Positions 1 through 5,053 of a stretch of DNA of 5,053 nt are shown here, piece after piece. The DNA is from JADLFV01 sp964471555 (lineage in GTDB: Bacteria > Planctomycetota > Phycisphaerae > Phycisphaerales > Phycisphaeraceae). Location of the stretch: positions 1 to 5,053 of the forward strand of contig CAYYGM010000207.1 in the NCBI GenBank assembly GCA_964471555.1. The letters run 5' to 3'. Position numbers and translations under genes: made by a program. The notes under the pieces are model-generated. The model did no database searches. It saw nothing but the letters and a program-made list of their open reading frames with translations, and was not told the DNA's origin. How positions within the stretch are numbered: position 1 is the first letter of the stretch; each line of letters begins with the position of its first letter.

Positions 1-177
1 TGAAACGGGGCGTAAGTTCAGGTACAGGCAGCAATAGAAATTTTTTTGCGCGACCCTCGAAAAAATGAGAATCGCTGACCATTCTGTGCGCGCTCACCGT
101 GGGATTTTCGCATTTCTGCAACAACCGAAACCTGACGGACATTTTTTTCCTGCACTGATCGCGCTATAGTCCTGTCC
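1..177. other. A/T-tract-rich non-coding leader upstream of the first gene
   Basis: I find no convincing gene here. The stretch is richer in A and T than the rest of the window and holds homopolymer tracts: T7 at 41-47, A6 at 60-65 and T7 at 142-148. A weak dyad AGAAT/ATTCT lies at 68-72 and 81-85. The frame of the following gene has a stop at 133-135 and no ATG, GTG or TTG codon between that stop and 178. The region probably holds the promoter of the first gene and the end of an intergenic spacer. The gene to its left is outside the window. Confidence 0.6.
165..170 (+). promoter_or_regulatory. -10 hexamer TATAGT directly before the first start codon
   Basis: TATAGT differs from the sigma-70-type consensus TATAAT at one position. 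It ends seven bases before the ATG at 178, so transcription would be expected to begin at or within a base or two of the A of the ATG. The -35 region is weak: the T tract at 142-148 sits at about the right distance but does not resemble TTGACA. No Shine-Dalgarno sequence lies between this hexamer and the ATG. The geometry is that of a leaderless transcript. Confidence 0.5.
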
Positions 178-1206
178 ATGAGGGAAGACCTGGACCCCGC
201 GGCACGGCAATGTCTGGCATTTCTGGTCGTCACCTTGTTGAGCCTGCTGGCGCTGCCGGCCACCGCAGCAGTCGAGCGATACAAGACGGAGTCAGCTTAC
301 CTGGCGCGGCTGTCCCAACTCGGTCTGCAGTCACTCACCGAAGGCTTTGAATCGTCAGCATGGGATGCTGCTCGATCGCCGAACATCAACGACCGTCACG
401 CATTGCCGCAGGTGATCAGTCAGACGCTGCTGTGGGAACCGGCCGCGAAAGATGTCTGGGGCAGCGCCTACTCCACCAAGGCCCACGGCGTCACCACCAA
501 TCACAACTGGGCACGCAGCGGCCTGTGGGGCATCTACGAAGATCACAACGGCGAAGCATATCCCACCACCATCCGCGTGACCGCGCCCGTCACCATCTTC
601 GCCATCGGCGGCTGGTTCGACACCAATCCTGATGGCCAGAGCGTCGGCTTTCTCTTTGAAGATCGCACCGTCGCCAACGATCCCGGCTATGTGATGCCCG
701 GTTACGGCGCGATGTATCCCGGCGACAACCCATCCTTCGGCCACGAGTTTGTCGGTATCGTCGATCCCGATGGTTTCACAAGCGTCATCCTCACCGGCAC
801 GCTGCAACTCAATGAAGAAAACGTCCTGGAAGGCGGCAACATCTTCGGCGCGGACGACTTCACCTTCGGCATCCCGCAGGGTGCGTTCGATTATCCCGGC
901 GACGCCAACCACGACGGCATGGTCAACCTGGCTGACCTTCAAATCCTCGGTGATCACTGGCAATCCAGCGCCGCTGGCTGGACCGAGGCGGATTTCACCG
1001 GCGACGGCAACGTCAACCTGGCGGACCTGCAAATCCTCGGCGACCATTGGGGCCACGGCGTCAGCGCGGACATCTCTTTCGATCAGGCTGTCCAGCAGGC
1101 GGGTCTCGCCATCCCCGAACCAGCCTGCTTCGCGTTGCTGAGCTTCGGGCTGATGATCACCACCTGCCATCGCCCGTCAGCGTTTTCGCAATGCCTGATG
1201 GCATGA
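178..1206 (+). CDS. Exported protein with dockerin-like repeats and a C-terminal PEP sorting motif
   Basis: This 342-residue protein has a signal peptide: a hydrophobic core at about residues 13-27 and a likely cleavage after Ala30 (ATA motif). Residues about 50-235 look like a beta-rich extracellular domain of unknown function. Its phrases, such as 'GGWFDTNPDGQSVGFLFED' and 'GADDFTFG', resemble other PEP-CTERM proteins. Two calcium-loop repeats follow at 242-253 (DANHDGMVNLAD) and 272-283 (DFTGDGNVNLAD), each continuing as LQILGDHW, as in type I dockerins. 'IPEPA' at 312-316 and a hydrophobic stretch to about 327 fit a PEP-CTERM signal. That signal normally ends in an Arg-rich cluster, but here the tail is 'CHRPSAFSQCLMA', which suggests a frameshift. 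The ATG at 178 is the only usable start after the stop at 133, although the N-terminal region before the hydrophobic core is unusually acidic. A role at the cell surface or in the matrix is inferred; the substrate or partner is unknown. Confidence 0.85.
   Translation: MREDLDPAARQCLAFLVVTLLSLLALPATAAVERYKTESAYLARLSQLGLQSLTEGFESSAWDAARSPNINDRHALPQVISQTLLWEPAAKDVWGSAYSTKAHGVTTNHNWARSGLWGIYEDHNGEAYPTTIRVTAPVTIFAIGGWFDTNPDGQSVGFLFEDRTVANDPGYVMPGYGAMYPGDNPSFGHEFVGIVDPDGFTSVILTGTLQLNEENVLEGGNIFGADDFTFGIPQGAFDYPGDANHDGMVNLADLQILGDHWQSSAAGWTEADFTGDGNVNLADLQILGDHWGHGVSADISFDQAVQQAGLAIPEPACFALLSFGLMITTCHRPSAFSQCLMA
901..1050 (+). repeat. Internal duplication encoding the two dockerin-like calcium loops
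   Basis: The segments 922-960 and 1012-1050 are 90 bases apart and encode the same 13 residues (VNLADLQILGDHW). By eye they differ at five of 39 bases, all in third codon positions and all synonymous. Each follows a D-x-x-x-D-G calcium-loop start (residues 242-247 and 272-277). The pair is a normal dockerin-type tandem module. The near-identity of the two halves at DNA level points to duplication within the gene, or conversion, with protein-level constraint. Confidence 0.8.
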
Positions 1207-1278
1207 CTTTGTGATTGCTTGAATGTGCCACATCCTGCTGCCTGCTGTCGATTCTGTCTGCGATTATCATGAGCAGCC
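1207..1278. other. Short spacer before comEC with a dyad and a short tandem repeat
   Basis: This 72-base spacer has no terminator-like hairpin with a T run. It holds a perfect 5+1+5 dyad ATGTG-C-CACAT at 1223-1233 and a tandem CCTGCTG pair at 1234-1247. A TANNNT hexamer follows. The dyad could be a regulator site, but a dyad of this size also arises by chance. Confidence 0.3.
1265..1270 (+). promoter_or_regulatory. Possible -10 hexamer TATCAT before comEC
   Basis: TATCAT fits the TANNNT -10 pattern and ends eight bases before the ATG at 1279, almost the same geometry as before the first gene. I see no good -35 element at the expected distance. Only a weak GAG lies in the ribosome-binding position (1271-1273). 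If it is real, comEC has its own promoter and a leader of zero to three bases. Confidence 0.3.
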
Positions 1279-3723
1279 ATGCGGGAGCATCCGGGTATTG
1301 CGGGAATAACAGGGGCGTGGGTTGCCGGCATTCTGCTGGGGGCGGAGATTGGCTGGCTGAGTCTGTGGTTTGTATGCGCGGTGCTGCTGACGGCGCTGGG
1401 GCTGTGGCGCAGACATCACGCATGGTGGCTGGGGGCGATCGTGGCGTGCGGTGCGGCGTGGTACGTGGTGCGTTGCGATTACACGGTTGATCGTGATGTC
1501 AGCCGCTTCGTGGGCAGCGAATCGCGGCTGGTGCGGGTGACGGGCGTGGTGGAGGGGCCGATCGTTTTTTCATCGCCGTGGCGTGGTGCGATGGGCCGGT
1601 TCACCTATCACCGCGAACCCAACACGCTGGCGGTGTTGCGTGTCGATGGCGTGATGGATGAGCGGGCCTCGGGCAGGCTGCTGCTGCGCGTGCGGGAGAT
1701 GGATCATCGCCTGGCGGTGGGGCGGCGGATTGAAGCGACAGGCTGGCTGTACGCGGTGCGGCCACCGATGAATCCCGGTGAGTTGGACTATCGTAAGGAA
1801 CCGCGCAAGGGCGGCATTGAAGGACATCTTTCACTGGCGTCGGCCGACAACTGGACGGACCTGGGCGAAGCGCCTTTGCGCTGGGCGCTGCCGCGCTGGC
1901 CGAGCGCAGCGGGTAGGGCGGCCGAGCAGACGCTGAACATCGGCATGGAAAACGATTCGGTGCAGTTGGCGTTGCTGCAGACGATGCTGCTGGGGCGCTG
2001 GAGCCGGGAACTGGACGGCGTGGATGACACGTTCCGCGAAGTGGGACTGGCTCATCTGCTGAGCATTTCCGGGGCGCACCTGGGAATTCTGCTGGGGCTT
2101 GTGTGGTTGATCTGTCGGCTGCTGATGGTGCATCCGTCACGGTCAGCCATGGTGGTGATGGTGGTGCTGGGGTTGTTCATGCTGGCGGTGCCGCCGAGGG
2201 TGCCGATCGTGCGGGCGGGGATCATGGCGGGCATGCTGTGCGGCGCGGTGTGGTGGGGCAAACGGATCGACGTGCGGCAGACATTGGCGCTGGCGGCGGT
2301 GATCGTGTTGATCTGGCGCCCGAGTGATCTATTCACAGCAGGCTTTCAGTTGAGCTTCCTGGTGGTGGGAGCTTTGCTTGCGTTCACCGGTCCGCTGCTG
2401 GAGCGGCTTTGGCCGGCCGATTGGATCGTGATGGGGCAGCCGGGCATCGGCGTGCGCCTGCTGCGCTGGTTGCTGGGGTATGCGTTGGCCAGCACGATCG
2501 CGTTTGCGGTGGCGCTGCCGGTGGTGGCGTATCACTACCGCATGATCAGTCCGTTGGCGGTGCTGTTGACGCTGCTGGCGCTGCCGGTGCTGACGGCCGT
2601 GCTGGCGATCGGGTATGCCAAGATTCTTTTTGGGCTGATTTCGCCGAGTGTTTCGCTGCTTTTGAGTGGTCCGTTGCGTTGGGTGACCGATGCCCTGCTG
2701 GGATTGGTCCATGAAGCGCACGGCTGGCCGGGGGCGACGCTGTGGCTGCGCGGGCAACCGAGCGCCGCCTGGTGCATCGGTGTGCTGGCGGTGATCTGGG
2801 CCACACTGGCGGGCGCCTTCCGGGGGCGGGGGCAGGGCAGGCGAAAGGCGTTGATCGCAGCGTGGTGCATCGCGCTGGGCTGGACGGTGTGGATGCAACT
2901 GCCGCCGCTGCATCAACCGGACGTGTCGATCAACGCCCTGGCGGTGGGCGACGGCTCGTGCTTCCTGGTGCGCTCGCACGGCCGGACGCTGATGTTCGAT
3001 TGCGGCTCGCAGCGCTACATGGACGTCGGCCTGCGCACGGTCAACCCCGTGTTGCAAACGCTGGGTGTGCGGCGAATCGATGTGATGGTGATCTCGCACA
3101 GCGATCTGGATCACTACTGCGGCATGCTGGACGTGGCGGATTTCGTGCCGGTGCGGCAAGTGTGGTTGACGCCGCAGTTGTTGACCGAGGCGAGGGAGAA
3201 ACCCGATGGGGCGACGGCGTTTCTGCTGGAGGGACTGACGCAGCACGGGGCGAAGTTGCGCGTGGTGACGGCCGGTGCGAGCGATGATCTTTCGGAACAG
3301 GTAAGTTTGCACGTGCTCTGGCCGCCGGGTGATTACGAGCCGCGGGTGCAGAACGACGGCTCGGTGGTGCTGTCGATCGAAGCGGGCGATCGTCGAACGC
3401 TGCTGACCGGCGACATCCAACAAGACGCGATCACTCGTCTGCTGGCTTCGGGAGCGAACCTGGAGGCGGGGATGATGGATCTGCCGCATCACGGGAGCAT
3501 CGTGGATGCCACGGGCGATCTGCTGGATGCGGTGGGGCCGGGCATCGTGCTGCAATCATGCGGGCCGGACCGCCGGCGGGATGAGGACTGGGCAGCCTTG
3601 CTGGAGCCGCGCGGCATTCTCCACCGCTGCGTCACCGATCGTGATGGGATGATCGAGGTCAGTCTGTTTGCTGATGGGTCGATGCGGGTTGAAACGTTCC
3701 GTCAGGGCGCGGGAGAGTTCTGA
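1279..3723 (+). CDS. comEC: ComEC/Rec2 family DNA uptake channel with metallo-beta-lactamase domain
   Basis: ComEC forms the inner-membrane pore for single-stranded DNA in natural transformation. At 814 residues this copy is full length. The N-terminus has about three membrane segments (7-25, 27-43, 49-65). A soluble OB-fold-like DUF4131 region follows, ending in the family motif NPGELDY (165-171). The competence membrane domain begins near 230: LLGRWSRELD (237-246), then HLLSISGAHLG (259-269), 'RAGIMAG' from Arg312 and GFQLSF (355-360). Further hydrophobic helices run to about 540. The C-terminal metallo-beta-lactamase-like domain (from about 549) has VGDG (556-559), FDCG (573-576), HSDLDH (607-612), TGD (710-712) and PHHGS (736-740). 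His607, Asp609, Asp611, His612 and Asp712 are the likely metal ligands. This domain is reported to have nuclease activity in some homologues. The usual asparagine and GHP residues after PHHGS are replaced by GPDRRRDEDW (762-771). The frame opens after a stop at 1270-1272, so ATG 1279 is the first start. No comEA or other competence gene is visible. Confidence 0.95.
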   Translation: MREHPGIAGITGAWVAGILLGAEIGWLSLWFVCAVLLTALGLWRRHHAWWLGAIVACGAAWYVVRCDYTVDRDVSRFVGSESRLVRVTGVVEGPIVFSSPWRGAMGRFTYHREPNTLAVLRVDGVMDERASGRLLLRVREMDHRLAVGRRIEATGWLYAVRPPMNPGELDYRKEPRKGGIEGHLSLASADNWTDLGEAPLRWALPRWPSAAGRAAEQTLNIGMENDSVQLALLQTMLLGRWSRELDGVDDTFREVGLAHLLSISGAHLGILLGLVWLICRLLMVHPSRSAMVVMVVLGLFMLAVPPRVPIVRAGIMAGMLCGAVWWGKRIDVRQTLALAAVIVLIWRPSDLFTAGFQLSFLVVGALLAFTGPLLERLWPADWIVMGQPGIGVRLLRWLLGYALASTIAFAVALPVVAYHYRMISPLAVLLTLLALPVLTAVLAIGYAKILFGLISPSVSLLLSGPLRWVTDALLGLVHEAHGWPGATLWLRGQPSAAWCIGVLAVIWATLAGAFRGRGQGRRKALIAAWCIALGWTVWMQLPPLHQPDVSINALAVGDGSCFLVRSHGRTLMFDCGSQRYMDVGLRTVNPVLQTLGVRRIDVMVISHSDLDHYCGMLDVADFVPVRQVWLTPQLLTEAREKPDGATAFLLEGLTQHGAKLRVVTAGASDDLSEQVSLHVLWPPGDYEPRVQNDGSVVLSIEAGDRRTLLTGDIQQDAITRLLASGANLEAGMMDLPHHGSIVDATGDLLDAVGPGIVLQSCGPDRRRDEDWAALLEPRGILHRCVTDRDGMIEVSLFADGSMRVETFRQGAGEF

Positions 3724-3758
3724 GTAATCGATTGGGGCGTGGGGGTTGGGGTGAAGAC

Positions 3759-3774
3759 GGCCGGTAAACCGGCC
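3759..3774. terminator. GC-rich hairpin after comEC, no T run
   Basis: A perfect six-base-pair stem GGCCGG/CCGGCC closes a TAAA loop 35 bases after the comEC stop. It is not followed by a T run on either strand, so it is not a classic intrinsic terminator. It could protect or process the mRNA end, help termination with Rho, or be one copy of a dispersed palindromic repeat. Confidence 0.4.
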
Positions 3775-3819
3775 TCCGCCGCGCTGGATCAGAGCTGCTT
3801 GGGCTGAGACATTTCGTGG

Positions 3820-3846
3820 GGCGGGGGAATAAGAACCCGCCTTTGT
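3820..3846 (+). terminator. Second hairpin followed by TTTGT, just upstream of msrBA
   Basis: GGCGGG at 3820-3825 pairs with CCCGCC at 3836-3841 around a ten-base A-rich loop, and TTTGT follows at 3842-3846. It resembles a weak intrinsic terminator reading out of comEC. It ends only 13 bases before the msrBA start, so if transcription of msrBA starts upstream it would instead lie in the leader and could act as an attenuator or affect initiation. The T run is short, so the terminator call is tentative. Confidence 0.35.
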
Positions 3847-3859
3847 CGGTTGAGCGAGC

Positions 3860-5008
3860 ATGAAAACACTCACCATGCTTCTTCTCCTGTCGGTCGCCGG
3901 TTGCGGCGGTGAGGCCCAATCCCACGAGGATTCTTCCATGCAGACGCAGAACAAGGACGCTTCCACGGTCATGGTCAAAGTCTTCGACGCGGCCGGCAAG
4001 CTGGTCGGGCCGGTGGCATCGCCCAAGGTGATCAAGACCGACGCGCAATGGAAAGCGCAACTGACGCCCGATCAGTACCGCATTCTGCGTCATGCTGACA
4101 CCGAGGCTCCCTTCTGCGGCCTGCTGCTGGATAACAAAACGCCGGGTGTTTACGCCTGTGCCGGTTGCGGGCTGCCACTGTTCTCCTCCGACGCCAAGTT
4201 CAAGTCCGGCACCGGCTGGCCCAGCTTCTACGCTCCCATCGCGCCGCAGAACATCATCGAGAAATCCGACTACAGCCTGGGCATGGCGCGCACGGAGATC
4301 CTGTGCGCTCGCTGCGACGGTCATTTGGGGCACGTGTTCGACGATGGCCCGCCCCCGACCGGCAAACGCTATTGTCTCAACAGTGAATCGCTGACCTTCA
4401 CTCCCAGCGAAGATGTGGCGAAACTGGCTGACCCCGCCGCGGAGGTCAAGCCGTTGCAGACCATCGTGCTGGCCGGCGGATGTTTCTGGTGTACGGAAGC
4501 GGTGTTCGAGCCGGTCAAGGGCGTGGTGGATGTGGAGGCGGGTTATGCGGGCGGCACAGCCGACACCGCCGATTACGAAACGGTCTGCACCGGGACGACG
4601 AATCACGCCGAGTCGATCAAGGTCACGTACGATCCGTCGAAGGTGGACCTGGATGAGCTGCTGAAGATCTTCTTCACCATCGCCCACGACCCGACGCAAC
4701 TGAACGGCCAGGGCGCCGACCGCGGCCGCCAGTATCGCTCCGCCATTTTCTATGCCGACGACGCCCAGAAGCAGGCCGCCGAAGCGTACATCAAGCACCT
4801 GGAAGATGAGCACACATTCAACAAGCCGATCGTCACCACGCTTGAGCCGCTGACGGGTTTTTATGTGGCTGAGAAGTATCACCAGGACTACGCCCGCCGC
4901 AATCCCAACCAGCCGTACATCCAGGCGGTCGCCCAGCCGAAGGTGGAGAAGCTGGAGAAGAAGATGGGTGACAAGCTGAAAAGCGCGGATCTCAGCGAGC
5001 AGCCCTGA
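3860..5008 (+). CDS. msrBA: Lipoprotein-type bifunctional methionine sulfoxide reductase, MsrB-MsrA fusion
   Basis: This 382-residue enzyme should reduce both diastereomers of methionine sulfoxide: MsrB the R form, MsrA the S form. A lipoprotein signal leads it: a hydrophobic run at 4-13 and lipobox VAGC with Cys15, followed by Gly rather than Asp. MsrB covers about 57-185. Zinc-site cysteines are Cys100/Cys103 (ACAGCG) and Cys149/Cys152 (CARC), with GTGWPSF between the pairs and HLGHVFDDGP after them. Cys172 in RYCLNSESL is the expected catalytic residue and Cys86 in PFCG may be its partner. MsrA covers about 200-350, with catalytic Cys208 in GGCFWC, then 'NHAESIKVTYDP', RGRQYRSAIF and YHQDYARRNP. 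There is no C-terminal cysteine, so Cys211 or the cysteine in ETVCTG would have to resolve the disulfide. A lysine-rich tail ends the protein. The B-then-A order is the reverse of the commoner MsrA-MsrB fusion. Only weak GAG motifs precede ATG 3860; ATG 3938 is a possible second start. Confidence 0.95.
   Translation: MKTLTMLLLLSVAGCGGEAQSHEDSSMQTQNKDASTVMVKVFDAAGKLVGPVASPKVIKTDAQWKAQLTPDQYRILRHADTEAPFCGLLLDNKTPGVYACAGCGLPLFSSDAKFKSGTGWPSFYAPIAPQNIIEKSDYSLGMARTEILCARCDGHLGHVFDDGPPPTGKRYCLNSESLTFTPSEDVAKLADPAAEVKPLQTIVLAGGCFWCTEAVFEPVKGVVDVEAGYAGGTADTADYETVCTGTTNHAESIKVTYDPSKVDLDELLKIFFTIAHDPTQLNGQGADRGRQYRSAIFYADDAQKQAAEAYIKHLEDEHTFNKPIVTTLEPLTGFYVAEKYHQDYARRNPNQPYIQAVAQPKVEKLEKKMGDKLKSADLSEQP
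3926..3940 (+). promoter_or_regulatory. Internal ribosome-binding site and alternative msrBA start (ATG 3938)
   Basis: GAGG at 3926-3929 lies eight bases before an in-frame ATG at 3938 (Met27). This is a better Shine-Dalgarno match than anything before ATG 3860. Starting here would remove the lipoprotein signal and leave both catalytic domains intact, giving a cytoplasmic enzyme. The site could also be chance, since the same bases encode residues just after the lipobox. Confidence 0.35.
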
Positions 5009-5013
5009 GCGGG

Positions 5014-5053
5014 ATGAGGCTTGATACGGTTTGGATGAGTTATTTGCTGCCGG
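5014..5053 (+). CDS. Possible 5' end of a further gene, cut by the window edge
   Basis: An open frame begins with ATG five bases after the msrBA stop and stays open to the window end (MRLDTVWMSYLLP). A second in-frame ATG lies at 5035; GAGG at 5016-5019 is about 15 bases before it, too far for an ideal ribosome-binding site. Thirteen codons are too few to identify a product, and the frame may not be coding. If real, the tight spacing would place it in an operon with msrBA. Confidence 0.2.
   Translation, partial: MRLDTVWMSYLLP

Noticed and set aside
59..85. Fur-box-like TGAGAAT near the left end
   Set aside because: One half resembles a Fur half-site, but the other half does not match, and the site is over 80 bases from the putative -10.
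60..85. Minus-strand hairpin AGAAT/ATTCT followed by a T6 run, resembling an intrinsic terminator
   Set aside because: The stem is only five base pairs and AT-rich, and no minus-strand gene lies upstream of it to terminate.
18..284. 88-codon minus-strand frame over the leader and start of the first gene
   Set aside because: Its composition is low-complexity and basic, it overlaps the signal-peptide coding region, and it shows no family resemblance.
2329..3555. Long open frame on the minus strand (408 codons) opposite comEC
   Set aside because: It is antisense to a well-supported ComEC gene. Its translation is rich in Gln, Arg, His and Pro with no recognisable domain, typical of antisense frames in GC-rich genes.
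3659..4882. Long open frame on the minus strand (407 codons) opposite msrBA
   Set aside because: It lies across the MsrB-MsrA coding region and the intergenic hairpins. It has no recognisable motifs and follows from the codon bias of the real gene.
1..5053. Mobile element, CRISPR array, toxin-antitoxin or defence system
   Set aside because: There are no transposase or integrase motifs, regularly spaced repeats, terminal inverted repeats or small paired ORFs. The window is filled by three ordinary full-length genes.

Overview
This GC-rich, gene-dense window carries three complete genes, all on the + strand, and perhaps the first codons of a fourth. The best guess for its source is a planctomycete or relative (PVC group, possibly Phycisphaerae). 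This rests on the first gene, which combines a signal peptide, a beta-rich secreted domain, a pair of dockerin-like 'GDxNxDGxVNLADLQILGxxW' repeats and a C-terminal PEP sorting motif, a common layout in that group. It is an inference from protein style, not from a phylogenetic marker.

Layout: 1-177 is a non-coding leader with A/T tracts and a good -10 hexamer (TATAGT) just before the first ATG. 178-1206 encodes the exported dockerin/PEP-CTERM-type protein. 1207-1278 is a short spacer with a second TANNNT hexamer close to the next ATG. 1279-3723 encodes a full-length ComEC/Rec2 DNA-uptake channel with a metallo-beta-lactamase C-terminal domain. 3724-3859 is a spacer with two GC-rich hairpins. 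3860-5008 encodes a lipoprotein-type fused methionine sulfoxide reductase in the order MsrB then MsrA. 5009-5053 may contain the start of another reading frame.

The three genes share a direction but have no obvious common pathway: a surface or secreted protein of unknown role, a DNA-import channel, and an envelope repair enzyme for oxidised methionine. Hairpins between comEC and msrBA and promoter-like hexamers before the first two genes suggest mostly separate transcription. I see no mobile element, CRISPR array, tRNA or rRNA, and no clear new multi-gene system. The points most worth checking are a probable frameshift in the PEP-CTERM tail of gene 1, promoter geometry that suggests leaderless mRNAs, a second well-spaced start in msrBA that would give a cytoplasmic form, and departures from the usual ComEC C-terminal motifs.
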